From Angiostrongylus vasorum (lineage: Eukaryota; Nematoda; Chromadorea; Rhabditida; Metastrongylidae), in NCBI GenBank assembly GCA_018806985.1, contig JADANN010000465.1:992001-1056000 (forward strand): 64,000 nucleotides of DNA, in the 5' to 3' direction. Shown one piece after another: positions 44,885 to 56,545 of this stretch. Every line of letters starts with the position of its first letter. The stretch's first letter is position 1. The notes under the pieces are model-generated. The model was given only the letters and a program-made list of their open reading frames with translations, did no database searches and was not told the origin of the DNA. The translations under genes and the position numbers were made by a program.

Positions 44885-45118
44885 TGACTTTTTTTGCGAC
44901 TATTATTATTCTTCACGGCAAGCTATGATATGAAATACATCCACAATAGGGTGAGGTATTTGCAAAACTTCGCCCCAGGCTAGATTCGAAACCATGATTA
45001 CCCTTTCCAAGGGTTCATGTGTTAGGCATTGCACCACCGATGCCCCTGATTTGTCTTTTCTCTCAGCCAGTTTGCTACAAATGATACCATCAGCAATCAC
45101 CCGTCAATGGTAATTGCC
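44885..45118 (-). repeat. SINE family 3 copy
   Basis: GAGGTATTTGCAAAACTTCGCC, AGATTCGAAACC, TCTCAGCCAGTTTGC, GCAATCACCCGTCA. Confidence 0.65.
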
Positions 45119-45119
45119 G

Positions 45120-45530
45120 GTATGGGGGGGGAAGATCAGATCACAGAGCACTCTTCCCTGGGATTCCATTTTTGGATTCTTGGAATTTATTCAGAATACC
45201 TCCAAAGTTTTGAGCTGGTGTTTTCGATTCCCCTTGCAAGGATGTTGACTTCAACTTTAAAATCTTCCCCGTCATGTGTCCTGTGTTCGCCTGGTGGAGT
45301 GACTGGCTTAACCTAACGTGTTGCCGACCAGGTACTATTTTTATATGGATGCAGAGTGGCCTCCCCGTTTCGCCAGCGTATTCGTCGCCATACTCTTTAC
45401 AAGTGACCCGATAAACCGTACCCGAAATCATGCAATCACTCTCTCTGCCGTTATGTCAAGTTGTGCAAGTTTTCGTTTCACATGGACGGTCACGGTTACA
45501 AACTAGCTAGCGTCGTAGAGTGTTGGGTAG
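45120..45530 (-). mobile_element. Penelope-like element fragment (GIY-YIG part)
   Basis: The minus frame keeps SGTVYRVTCKEYGDEYAGET and GRPLCIHIK, then ILNKFQESKNG. In the second motif YIG has become YAG. No RT remains. Confidence 0.7.
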
Positions 45531-45647
45531 CTTGAGAGCTTAGAACTACAAATTCATGAACACCTGACTCTTTACGTAAACTCACAATGAGGTTAAGCAA
45601 CAAAAGATATTAAGTAACGACAGAATATAGTAATGTTATGGACGATA

Positions 45648-45892
45648 AGAAAAAGAGCTTTCGGCGTTGAGCAATCCCTGAGGAATGTACCACGCATCCG
45701 ACTCTATTCGTAGCACTGTGAAGGTGAATAAATGCACATCTCGCCTAATTAGTGAAGGCTTGCACAAATTTGTTGACGCAGGAATGAAGGAAGGCTTGGT
45801 GAGCCTCAGGCGCCGGGTGGGGGAGGATGGATCAAACCAGCGACCACATTGTTTTGCAAGGCAGCTCTAACCACCGCGCTGGATCCGACAAA
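45648..45892 (-). repeat. SINE family 1 copy
   Basis: CTTTCGGCGTTGAGCAATCCC to CTCTAACCACCGCGCTGGATCC, with a shortened middle. Confidence 0.65.
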
Positions 45893-46039
45893 TAGTAGAA
45901 TTATAACAAAGAACTTTAAATGGATAAAAAATATAGTGTTCGCATTAAGAATGATAGGTGCCATGCCAAAAGTGTGGTGTTTCTTGCTTCCCACATATAA
46001 ATGGTGCTCAATGAGTGACTCTAGCAGATGTAATAAAGG

Positions 46040-46258
46040 ACAAAGGATAAAGCTCTCGGCGTTGATCAATCCCCTGAGGGATGCGCCATGCATTAGACTT
46101 CATTATGAATCGTCTAGAGGTGATTGAATGCATATCTGGCCTTTACAAAGACTCACGGTGGCCTAGCGATGTATCGAGCAAGTGCTGCTATCCTCTCAGG
46201 GAAATCTGGTACCAATTCGCCGACTCCGGAGAGATGGAAGCCTTAGTGGGCCATATAG
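46040..46258 (-). repeat. SINE family 1 copy, head missing
   Basis: AGGATAAAGCTCTCGGCGTTGATCAATCCCC to GGAAGCCTTAGTGGGCC. Confidence 0.7.
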
Positions 46259-47317
46259 CAGATATTGCGAATAAAAAATAGGGACTGGTGTCAATTTGAG
46301 TTGCTTAATAAGTGAACTAGATTGTTGGTGATGCATCTGGCATCTGAAGAATTCAAAATTCGTTGATATAACAATTGCCGAGCTCGTTTTGCTTGCAGCC
46401 GCACTTTTATGCTACTCTATAACCACATCACATTTCTTTGTTAGGATAAATGAGGATACACAAGAATTTTCGCCCCCTTCTTGTCTTATTATATTTCTTG
46501 GGCACGTGGATTCTACCAGAGTAACCAGGAATTGCCTGGAAATACTTCTCAGTCTACTCTAACAAATAAGTTCTCCTTTATTTCTGCAAAGATTACATGT
46601 TATTCGCAACTATATCTTGCTCTCACGCTAGATCTCCATGAGGAACCTGTGAGTATTCATCGTCTAGAAAACAGCAAGCATCAAGGGTCTCATTCGTTCG
46701 ACTGTGGCAGAGTTCTAAATGCAACCGTGTTGACAAGAGGAGCACGAGACCGGGTGGCTTAAATCAGCAAGGGCTGTGCTGACCACCCATGCATACTATG
46801 CATGTGTACTTGCATCGAAAGAGCTGATTCAAACGAAGAAGTAAAGTGCGACATTATCTGCATAACCAATTAATTGAAACGGAATGAATGATACACAAGC
46901 AATACCCCCTAGCAAGATGGATGATCCTTTTTTTCTGATTTTAAATACTCTTTTTCTTATACGGAAACATCTTGGCTTATAACCAACTTTGTTGACATGT
47001 ATGTCAGCCAGACTCGAATCTGTTGAGCCTATCATTATTGAAGATCCAGTCCTCCGTTGTCAATGAATTTGATAAGGGGCATTTTCAGCAACTGCTTCAC
47101 TGCTGAAGAATTTCTTGACAAGTTTTCGAGATAATTAACGCTTTTGCGACGATGACCCTTCATTCCAATGTCTACAATGGCATGGACCGTGAACAGTGCA
47201 CATTGATTTCGACACGCAACTCTTTTCGCTGGACTTTTTTTTGTTGTTATACCAGGGCGAATTTTTTCTGCCACACTCTTCGTAGCCATTCGATTAATTG
47301 TTGGACGTGGATAGTTT
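46259..47317. other. Nothing recognised
   Basis: No gene or named repeat. Frames under 100 codons lack support. Confidence 0.4.
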
Positions 47318-47512
47318 GTCCGAAGATTTGCACTAGTCTTGTCTGAGAGGGTAGCATCACTGACTTGAAACATCTGTAGGCCACCACAAGTCGTTGTACA
47401 GGGCAGATGTGCATTCAATTACTCCTAACAGCGTTTAATGAAGTTGATTGCACAATGCACCTCTAAGTATTGATCAATCTTAAGATTGCTTATCCTTCAA
47501 ACTTTTTATAAG
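47318..47512 (+). repeat. SINE family 1 copy, head missing; arm of an inverted pair
   Basis: GCACTAGTCTTGTCTGAGAGG, AGGCCACCACAAGTCGTTGTAC, GTATTGATCAATC. It is tail to tail with the copy at 47527. Confidence 0.65.
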
Positions 47513-47526
47513 GTAAAATGGTTATA

Positions 47527-47808
47527 AAAAGGATAAAGCTCTCGTCGTTGATTAATCCCTTAGCGATGCATCGAGCATCGTATTTCATCAAGCATCGTTT
47601 GGAGGTGACTGAATACAAATCTGGCCTTAATTATGATTCGCGGTGGTCTTCCGACATATCGAGCCAGTGCGGCTATCATCCCAGACGAGTCTGGTACCAA
47701 TTTGCCGACACCGGTGAGAGGGAATGCTTGGAGAGCCTGGACACGGGAATCGATCCCATGTGTCTTGAAGTGCACCTCCGACCACTGCCCCACACGCGTC
47801 CTATTAGG
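47527..47808 (-). repeat. SINE family 1 copy, full length; arm of an inverted pair
   Basis: AAGGATAAAGCTCTCGTCG to GACCACTGCCCCACACGCGTCC. Confidence 0.7.
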
Positions 47809-47825
47809 TGAAATAGTTATCATAT

Positions 47826-48010
47826 GATTCAAAAGACCGACTTTCTATAAAGCTCGACATAAATAGTTGACATATTTATTTGTGGAATCTTATAAACTGC
47901 TCTTTTTGAGCTGATGCGAGGTTGGCATAGGTTTTCGCTGTCGTTGTTGCTGGTGTTGTTCGTCGATGGCTGACGTTTCAGCGATTTCGCCTTCCTCAGA
48001 GCAGTGCTAC
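47826..48010 (-). mobile_element. PLE terminal-repeat fragment
   Basis: CCGACTTTCTATAAAGCTCG, CATGCGAGGTTGGCATAGG-like and GTTGTTGC repeats, ending in a hammerhead-like core. Matches 57965-58165. Confidence 0.6.
47962..48008 (-). ncRNA. Hammerhead-ribozyme-like motif
   Basis: On the minus strand: CTGAGGA, GGCGAAATCGCT, GAAA, CGTC, with a 3-bp stem I (GCT/AGC). Confidence 0.45.
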
Positions 48011-48287
48011 TACGAGTGGGACTGTTAAGTAAAAGTTATCATATGAAATCTAAAGCTATAACAAAGATACTGAGATGGACAAAAAGTAAAATCCAAAACG
48101 CTATCAAATACTTATGTAGGTTTGTGGGCACGGGAGGCAGTGCATTGATTTCAACGCGAACTCTCTTCGCTCGTTCCCTCTGTCGTATAGAGGCTTTTCG
48201 ATACATTCACAGTAGATCAGATGTGATAATAAATCATTGAGAAGATTTTAATGTGTCTGTAGTATATAGAAGTCATATTGCGTTAAC

Positions 48288-48562
48288 AGGGGCGCGTGTA
48301 GCACAATAGTCGGAGGCGCCTTGCAACACACACGTGGAATCGATCCTCGCGCCCACGGCCCACTAAGTCTCCGATCCGTCCGTAGTCGGCAAATTGGTAC
48401 CAGACTTGTCTGGAAGGATAGCAGCGCTGGCTCGATACATCAGTAGGCCACCGCGAGTCATTGTAAAGGTCAGATGTGCTGGTCTCTAAACGATGTTTAA
48501 TGAAGTCGAATGCATGGCGCATCCCTTAAGGATTGATCAACGCTGAGAGCTCCATCCTTTTT
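48288..48562 (+). repeat. SINE family 1 copy, full length
   Basis: GGGGCGCGTGTAGCACAATAGTC to GGATTGATCAACGCTGAGAGC and TCCATCC. It flanks the piggyBac gene on its 3' side. Confidence 0.75.
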
Positions 48563-48804
48563 TTCATCCCCATAACATTTTACTAATGCTGGAACATTGT
48601 ACTCAAAAACGTTTGTTTACTAAAACACAACTTACAGAATTAGCATCATTGCAACATTCTGCAATTTACCCATCTCGCATAGAATTTTAAGCATAGAAAA
48701 CACTCCAAACATGGAATACATAGTAACTGCCTAGAATCCATTCTTACATCGAACTCGTTATGCTTACATACAATTATACAGAATATACAATTCGTAGATA
48801 AAAC

Positions 48805-50430
48805 TTACAATTCTTCCTTAACAATTCTACGTCCTGCATATAAAATACATTTTGGATGACCGCTATTAAAACATTCTAAACAGAAATGCTTTTTACATTG
48901 ACTACATCTAGTGCGAACTTGCTTAGCATATTTTGTGGCAAATCTGGAATCTCCTTGCTCTGTCAACTTCCTATAACACCCAACACAACGTCTCCACCTT
49001 TTTGGACCGGTTGCAACTTTTTCCAAAACACGGCTAGTTGATGGCGGAGGATAACTATTGGCTCGTAAGTATCTCAGATATACTTCCCACTTGAATTCGT
49101 TGAATGGAATTTTTTGCACGTAGTCGCAATATATTCTCCACGCGTTAACCAAACATACCTGCGTGACTAAGTAGAAGAACAGCCGTATATACCATTTAGT
49201 GGTTTTCGTGACATATGGAGAGTAGCTTGTCATCTGGTCGCTAGTGTCCATACACAACTTCCGCTTCTTGTAGCTCTGAACTACTTCCGGTTTTGACGTG
49301 TTTGGAACGAGGGACGTGTCGTACGCTGTAGATAAAATTATGATGTCTCTCCTATCTTTCCACTTGAGAACCATCACGCCGTTCCCATTCTGCTTGGCTA
49401 TCCACTGCCCTCTGCTCAGTTTCCGCCGGATGATGTCCTTAGGAAGACCGATCCGGGTTTTGTTGCACATGCCAGTCAAGTATGTATTCCTCTGCAACAG
49501 ACCCTCCGCTAGGGAGACACTTGTGTACCAGTTATCAGTGTAGAGGTTTCTGCCTTCATCCAGTAAATCGTCCATTAGTGACATCACCACTGTCTCAGCG
49601 AGGCGTCCTGTCCGGGTGCGATCTTTGCTTGCATACGCCAACATCTTATAGGTATATCCTCGTTCACTGCATAGTTTGAAAAGTTTCAATCCATATCTAA
49701 GCCTTTTATGGGGGATATACTGGCGGAATACAACTCTTCCTCTAAATGACATCGATTTGTTAATGTAAACCTCTCTACCAGGTCTACATACGGCCTTGCA
49801 ATTCCTATTGATGAGTGCTATCAGTCGGTTAACCTTGAATAATCTATCAGTTCCGTCGTAATTTGAATTGTCGGCTAAGTGTAGGTGAGCTAAAATTTTT
49901 TCGAATCTCTCTCTTGACATTACATCTGGCCCAATAGGACATTTTCCAAAAGCTGGATTACTGCTCCAATAATCTCTCAAGCGTGGTAGTTGGACAATTC
50001 CCATTTGAAGGCACAAGCTAATGAATTTTTTCATATCTTCGATGGTTATCGGTTCCCACATATGATTCTTCTGACATGCATAAGTATTCGTCTCTTTTAC
50101 AATCAATTCCCATACGTCGATCATGAATAGTTCGTAGAAATCGACTGGATCCTTGCATGCAGACACAATACTTTTTTGAACACCTAGTTGACTTTCATCA
50201 AAGGGTATACTATCGCGAGCCACTATCATACTTGACCACTCACTGCTCATCTCACCATTATCACAACCATCTTCTTCTTCATCATCTTCTGATTCACTGT
50301 TTCCAGAGTCATCACATGTGAGGAGTACAGTTGATTCCATGTTGTCATCTGCATCATCATCAACCTCTTCATAATCACTGTTTACAAGGAGTTTATCGAA
50401 CAAAGGTTCAAAATCATCATTCATTGACAT
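48805..50430 (-). CDS. piggyBac-type transposase gene, intact frame, first catalytic Asp replaced
   Basis: An uninterrupted 541-codon frame. Residues 1-90 are acidic (DDDADDNM, ESEDDEEEDG). Next come the piggyBac N-terminal region (FISLCLQMGIVQLPRLRDYW, SRERFEKILAHLHL), the RNase H-like core, and a C-terminal zinc-binding domain (CVGCYRK, then CSQCKKHFCLECF and GHPKC). piggyBac transposases use four Asp: in the usual order IDE, TDNW, VDTLDQ. Here the first is Asn224 (YINKSM; codon AAC at 49761-49759) and the following Glu is Lys225. Asp299 (TDNWYTS), Asp395 and Asp398 (MDTSDQM) are kept. No TTAA-flanked inverted ends were seen; a SINE lies on each side. An intact frame with a broken catalytic site fits either a recent death or host domestication. 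Confidence 0.9.
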   Translation of the reverse strand: MSMNDDFEPLFDKLLVNSDYEEVDDDADDNMESTVLLTCDDSGNSESEDDEEEDGCDNGEMSSEWSSMIVARDSIPFDESQLGVQKSIVSACKDPVDFYELFMIDVWELIVKETNTYACQKNHMWEPITIEDMKKFISLCLQMGIVQLPRLRDYWSSNPAFGKCPIGPDVMSRERFEKILAHLHLADNSNYDGTDRLFKVNRLIALINRNCKAVCRPGREVYINKSMSFRGRVVFRQYIPHKRLRYGLKLFKLCSERGYTYKMLAYASKDRTRTGRLAETVVMSLMDDLLDEGRNLYTDNWYTSVSLAEGLLQRNTYLTGMCNKTRIGLPKDIIRRKLSRGQWIAKQNGNGVMVLKWKDRRDIIILSTAYDTSLVPNTSKPEVVQSYKKRKLCMDTSDQMTSYSPYVTKTTKWYIRLFFYLVTQVCLVNAWRIYCDYVQKIPFNEFKWEVYLRYLRANSYPPPSTSRVLEKVATGPKRWRRCVGCYRKLTEQGDSRFATKYAKQVRTRCSQCKKHFCLECFNSGHPKCILYAGRRIVKEEL

Positions 50431-50663
50431 GACACTTCTGAAATTTCAATTCATACGAACGGGCACAAAATAGTAATAAACGGAAGGCTGTGATGAAACA
50501 GCGAAAAGAACACACAAATGATAAAACGCACAATAAGAGAAGAAAGAACCCCAGGGACGAAAGGAAGACAGAAGAAAGACCGATACCTTATACAGCACTA
50601 CAACCATGACAAAAGCCGATAGCATGACGGTCAGATGCCCACAAAAACTAAGTTATTGGCAAG

Positions 50664-51042
50664 TAATTGACAATGTTATCACGTGATGCCCGTCACCACG
50701 AGCATGGTGCTAGTTCGATTCCGCCCCGAGTCAACCAAGCCTCTCATCTCTCTGGTGTCGGAAAATTGGTACCGGACTTGTCTGGGAAAAAACCACTATC
50801 TGCAATCCAACTGGAAACGTTCCAGCCCGTCTATCTCAGGACTCCAAGAAGAATTGCTCGACCTGCATTCTACGACATTCAAGATGAAACAGAAATCCTC
50901 AAGCAGCAACCGAAGCCACACGTAGAAGTTAGAAGATGTTCGTGGACAATGGATGCGAAAAAATGAATTGGATGTAAGAAGTGCTGGGATCCGCACAATA
51001 AATGTGAAGACGGGTCAAATAAAATAAAATAAAATAAAATGA
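50664..51042 (+). repeat. SINE family 2 copy, full length
   Basis: GATGCCCGTCACCACGAGC, GTGCTAGTTCGATTCCGCC (box B), GTACCGGACTTGTCTGGG, CTCAAGCAGCAACCGAAGCC, AATAAATGTGAAGACGGG, then (AAAAT)n. Confidence 0.8.
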
Positions 51043-51124
51043 CAATGTGTTCATGTGCAATCACCATCATGAATCCCACTGACCGTATAGAACAAGGAGA
51101 TTTAAGGAAAATAACATGGAAAAC

Positions 51125-54100
51125 CATGGATCTCGAGCCGGTTAGCCGCGAGGCTACGTGGCGCGTCCGCAGATGGCGGATAGAGGGTTAAAAGCGGACC
51201 AAAAGCGACCCTTGCTTCCCTGAGACGAAGGTGGATCCAGGGGGATGGACTCCCTGTTTCTGCTGCGGCGACTTGGCACATACTTTCTGTATTTGCTAGG
51301 CGTATTCATGTATGCGTGTGTGGGTGCGTTCTCACTTATGCGGATTGTATTCTACGAGTCAGTTCGGCCAAAAGCCTGCAATCAAGTGACAGGAAAGTAT
51401 AGAGCCCAGCAAACTACACGTGGGTGTCAAAATGCTAAACACAGTAAGAAAAAAAAACGAGCCTCATTTTCCTGACCCTGAAAGCTTCGCAGTATTGGGT
51501 AGGACGAGTACGGAGAGGCTGCTAAAATCTCAGGGCCAATGGAAGCTGCCTGGATTACAAAGAACTACGGTGACGACCTGTACCTACAATGCACGTACAC
51601 TTGCATCCAAGTCCTCGATAGAAGAGTTGCTCATGCAAACAAGAAAGATAAGGTACGACGCCATCTGATTGGCAGATACGAGATGTAGCCACCCATTCAA
51701 CGAGGTCCGTGACACCAGAGGAGAACTGTTCCTCGGAACATGCGACAGTAGAGGAGTCGGCGGTGTCGGCGTTCACGTCAACACGAGTTTGTCCATGAAC
51801 ATAGATTCATTCGAACAGCTTACAACCCGAATCGGACGTTTAGGATTAAAAAGATGTGGATCAATACCGGCTTTGACAATCTTCGTCGTTTATGCGCCGA
51901 CACGCCGACATCAAACTATGACGAAGAAGAAGTCGAAGCGTTCTATATGGACTTGGAGCAGTTCTACAGAGAACACCATACATTCTTCAAGGTCATCATT
52001 GGAAATTTCAATGCCAAGACTGGACCAAGAAGAACGTCTGAAGAACGTCACACTGGGACCCATGGATCAGAATGGAACGAACAGGGATGAGCGGCTATTT
52101 GAGTTTATCATGGCGACCAAGAGCCATCCATGGTAACTCGCAATTCCAGAAGCCCCCACCCTCAACGCTGGACGTGGGAGTCTCCCAATGGAGAGTACCA
52201 TAACGAAATAGACCACATGATAGTAGATAGAAGGTTTTGACTAACCGATGCCGCTGTTGTCCCAAAATTCTACACGGGATCAGACCACCGTCTCCTTCGC
52301 GCAAGATTCTCTTTCTCGCCGAAAGCAGAAAAAGCCGCTAAATTCAAAAACCGAAGTCCCAGAACCACAGTAAACTGGGACTTATTCACTTCATTAGTCG
52401 ACTGTTGTGAAGATGCCGTTATCGATAACATCGACGAAGAGTACGATCGGCTCATTCAACATCATCACGTTAGCGCTATCAAAGCTGAGAGTTCGAAAGT
52501 CAACAAAAGACGTCTGTCTCCAGAAACATTCGAGCTGATACGCCAACGTGGAATTGAATGAGCTGTAGGCAACCGCGAACTAACGTCCGAACTTGCCAAA
52601 ACAATGCAGACAGGCCATGAAAGAAGATCTTAAAGACAGAAGAGCAGCAGTAACGGTCGAAGCTGCAGAGGCTGCGAATTCGCAAAGCCCACTGAAGCTT
52701 CGCCAGTTACAAGACAAAGATGATTGCACTCCGACGCCAAGACGGAACAGTTGCAGCGTCCAGAAAGGCAATGGAGAAAATCATTCACCAGTAGTACTCA
52801 AATCCCTTCGATAACCACGTCCACCTTCCGCCATATGAAATAAAGGAGGATGGATATGCTGTACCACAGGTTCTCCCTTTCGAAATCCGCCATTCCATTT
52901 CGTCGGTGAAAAAATCGAACAGCACCAGGTCCGGACAGGATAAGACCAGAACACCTGAAGAACCTTCCGCAAGCCCTCGTAAACACACTGGCTGGGCTCT
53001 TCACACGTTACCTGTCTGAATGCAAGATCCATACTCAGTGGAAGACCAGCAAGATGTCGTCCACAAACTTTTCACTCGAGTCATCCTAAACAGGATTGAC
53101 AGAACGCTGGACGAAGGACAGACATGTGAGCAAGCAGGGTTTCGAAAAAGATTTAGTACGATGGACCACATCCACACGATAACAAGGCTCAGTGAAGTAT
53201 CGCGAGAGTACAAAAGACCGCTCTCTTTCACTTGCACCGATTTACAGAAGGCCTTTGATTCAACTGAGATAGAAGCAGTCATGGAAGCCCTTGATAGTCA
53301 AGGAGTCCCTACTGAGTACATAGAGATTCATCGTGAGCTGTACAAAAAATTCCACAACCAAGATATCACCATTCTACAACTGAATTAACCTTGAAGTCAA
53401 AAGAGGAGGTGGGCAAGGCGATACCATCTCGCCAAAATTATTCACCGCCACCCTCCAGAACGTCATGCGAACATTGGAATGGGACAACATGGGAGTGAAA
53501 ATCGATGGTCGGCAGTTACATCATCATCGCTTTGCTGATGACATCTTCCCTATAACACCAAACATTGGCCAAGCGGAACGTATGCTTGCTGACTTTGATA
53601 AAGTCTGTGAAAAGATTGGTCTTCGACTAAATCTCACGAAAACGATGTCCATGAGAAACGGATTGGTTTCGTATGCCCCATTCGCGCTCAACGAACGGAT
53701 ATCTCCGAATGTTCCACTTATGTCTATCTAAGCCTGGAAATCAATGTGTTGAACGACTTAGCTCCAGAGTTGAACAAAAGGAAACGAGCGGCTTGGGGAG
53801 CTTTCAAGGGCATCGAGGATGTAGTGAAGAGAACAAAGAACACCCGATTCCGTTCCCACCTTTTCGACTCAACGGTACTTCCTGCCCTAACGTATGCGTC
53901 AGAAACCTTGCCGCTGCGTAAGGAGGGTGAAAGATCACTCAGCGTTATCGAATGCGCAGTCGAAAGGACGATCCAAGGAGTATCTCGTTTCACACAAGGT
54001 ATGGGATCCGAGGCTCCGACAGGCGTCAACGATCAAGAATTAAAGATGCCGTTCTGTACGCCAAACAGTCGAAGATAAGGTGGGCCGGACACGTAATGCG

Positions 54101-54395
54101 TATGAACGACAACCGATGGACAAGAGCCGTTAGTGACTGGATTCCTCGGGATGTTAAACGCACTGCAGGAAGACCAACGACACGATGCTCAGAGTTCTTC
54201 ACGAAAAGCCTACAAGAAAGATATGATGCTTAATAAGTCCCTAGAACGAGCAGAATCCACTGGGCTAAGATATGATGCTTAATAAGTCCCTAGAACGAGC
54301 AGAATCCACTGGGCTACTCTTGCACGCGACAGGGAAAAATGTAAGATTTACTGGCGCCCGCACGAGTCACTCGACGGTCACGATCGGGACTACAG
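51125..54395 (+). mobile_element. RTE-type non-LTR retrotransposon, near full length, many frame breaks
   Basis: A 5' UTR near 51128 (CTCGAGCCGGTTAGCCGCGAGG) leads to an APE-type endonuclease ([28 protein letters not shown] at about 51993-52024, with Asn in place of the GDFN Asp; GSDHRLLRARF). The RT follows ([13 protein letters not shown] [20 protein letters not shown], then DLQKAFDSTE; catalytic FADD at 53531-53542), then the C-terminal domain ([20 protein letters not shown], a signature of this group). The 3' end repeats GATACAGGT. Frames change at least eight times, so it is dead. A 49-bp tandem duplication occurs at 54218-54315. Confidence 0.85.
54218..54315 (+). repeat. Perfect or near-perfect tandem duplication, 49 bp unit
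   Basis: AAGATATGATGCTTAATAAG at 54218 recurs at 54267. Both units end CCACTGGGCT. It lies in the RTE 3' coding end. Confidence 0.9.
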
Positions 54396-54879
54396 GTGAT
54401 ACAGGTGAACATGGAAAAGCAAATGAATTGCCTTTCAAATGTACAGAAATGCGCGGAACGACTGGTGACACTGTTGCTAGGTGGTGAACGAGTTTTTATG
54501 CTTTCAACACACACAAAAAGTTGGATGTGGTCGAGGAACGTGAAAACATAGAAGAAAACAGTGGGTACGTAGGATACACAAATAAGAAAGCCAGAAAGAC
54601 ACGGAAAATACACGAACCAATCGAGTTACGGAGCGAAAAACGCGAAAGAGCGGTACGCCGTGCGGTTTGCGCGGGAGCTCTGGCCGATACATATTGATTC
54701 CGATGCGCATGGCGATGGGCCAACGTTGTGCGCGTTCGTTGATTTCTATATGCACGCTGGGAGGCGTCGCGAGCGGTGCATATTGATTTCGATGCGCACT
54801 TTCTCCGCTGGCGCCTTGTTTTTTCGTGTAGAGCATCTTTGCCACAATGTTTACCGTTTTATTTACTGCCTACTATTTC

Positions 54880-55157
54880 TAATGGCAGGGTACAATGCGA
54901 AATATAACTACAACGATGCTGAGATATTTGCAAAACTCCGGACCGCAGGTGTCTGCGGTGGGGAACGACCGCGCTATTGTCCTTTCCGGGGAGTAGCGCG
55001 TTCACCACCACACCATGCGGGTCCTTCGTTTCGCCTGTCTCTCAGCTAGTTCTTATCGATCTGTGCCGTCAGCAATCACCCGTCATCGGGACTGATCTGG
55101 GGAGCCCACATCGGCATTAAACCCAGTTAAGCTGAAGCTTTTAGTTATAATCACAAT
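54880..55157 (-). repeat. SINE family 3 copy, full length
   Basis: GATGCTGAGATATTTGCAAAAC, CTCCGGACCGCAGGTGTCTGC, CACCACACCATGCGGGTCC, TCTCTCAGCTAG, CGGCATTAAACCCAGTTAAGC. Confidence 0.75.
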
Positions 55158-55226
55158 GTTTACCGTTTTATACCTGAGTCATTCGATCAATATTGAAATT
55201 ATGGATGGTGCAAATGAATATGGAGG

Positions 55227-55494
55227 GCGTGTGCAGCGCAGTGGTTAGAAAGGCCTTCTAATACTCAAGTGTCTTTGGTCCGATCGTGTGTCCCAGGCTC
55301 ACCAAGTCTTCTATCTCTCCGGGCTCGGCAAACTGGTACCAGGCCTGTCAAAGAGAATAGCAGCATTGACTCGATACATCAGCAGGCCATCGCCAATCAC
55401 TGTAAGAGCTAGAGATCCATCCAATCACCTCTGACGATGCTTGATGAAGACGAATGCATGGCGCCTCCCGCAGGAATTAATCAGGGCGAAGAGT
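55227..55494 (+). repeat. SINE family 1 copy, full length
   Basis: GGGCGTGTGCAGCGCAGTGG to CGAATGCATGGCGCCTCC and GAATTAATCAGGGCG. Confidence 0.7.
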
Positions 55495-55559
55495 TTTTTG
55501 CAAATGACTGTGCTATCAGAAATCACTAAAGTTTCTTGCTTTGTCTACCTTTGTCTATA

Positions 55560-55735
55560 CCGTGTGTTCTTTACCGTTCAACGGCAACAATAACAACAAC
55601 GACAACGACAACGACGACGAACACTATACCAACCTCGCACCAACTTGAGAAGATCAGTTTGCAAGATCCTATAAATTAATGCATCAACTATCTATGCCGA
55701 GGTTTATAGAAAGTCGGTCTTTTGAGAAACATAAT
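55560..55735 (+). mobile_element. PLE terminal-repeat fragment with (CAA/CGA)n
   Basis: AACAACGACAACGACAACGA, ACTATACCAACCTCGCACC and GAGGTTTATAGAAAGTCGG match the terminal repeats at 57965-58315 in plus direction. Confidence 0.55.
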
Positions 55736-56084
55736 AGCTTCTTCCCAAGCCCACTACTTGCTATGAGTTTTCCACTGAGTGTTTCACGTGGAGACCAACC
55801 GCAGAGAGCTCCAGTGGATTGGTAATGTGCTTCTGTCACACTAAAATAGTAGTCTTAAATGTTGTGTGAGATCTCGGGTGTTAACGAAGCAATCTTCCCT
55901 ATCGTATGGATTCTTGGAATTTTTCTAGAGTCACCCCTTCCAGAATGAAAGAATCGTCATGCCAGTTGGATACGTAGATGGATCCAGGGAATGGCCTCCC
56001 CATTTTATGATGCATTGATTTAACACATGACTTCTGCATTTACGAAGACGTATTCATGCATGACTGCGTAGATGTATTCTCCCT

Positions 56085-56545
56085 CTCCAAACTCTCGAAA
56101 CATTCTGGATAAATTTAAAGCATCCAAAAAACAAACCGCAGGGAGGAATGCCTCGTCATCACGCGTGATCTCACACCGTGTTCATGACTGATATTTCAAT
56201 GTGAAAGGCACATTACGCTTCTATATGAATTCTGTGCCGTTGGTCTCCACGTGATATATTTAGTGGAAAACATTGTGTGAAGAAGCTGTTTGGTATTTTT
56301 TACGACCAGCATTCTATTAATCTTATGTTTGCTTAACAAGAATACCGAAAAGGCTATTTTGTGTTCAGTGCGATTGAAATCTTTGTTTAGAATCTTGTCT
56401 GCTTGGTTATAGAGGTGTTTGGCAGGGTAGATTGCAGTAAACGTGATCTTTGGAGGCAATGAAGAAAGCTGAACCGACCGAGCGGTCAGCCTGTTCGTGA
56501 ATAAGGAATAAAATAACGCCTCGTGTTTGCCCAACAAGAATATAG
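56085..56545 (+). mobile_element. PLE 3' fragment
   Basis: ACATTCTGGATAAATTTAAAGC, AACCGCAGGGAGGAATGCCTC and the 3' sequence CACGTGATATATTTAGTGGA match the end of the copy at 58700-59520. A decayed hammerhead region lies near 56465-56500. A short minus fragment (GGATTCTTGGAATTTTTC) lies at about 55905. Confidence 0.55.

Noticed and set aside
48540..50680. TTAA-flanked piggyBac ends around the transposase
   Set aside because: No CCC-type inverted ends next to TTAA found on either side; the element borders were not called.
55590..55630. CRISPR-like regular repeats (CAACGA units; also 58199-58255)
   Set aside because: Simple trinucleotide runs inside PLE terminal repeats; no spacers.
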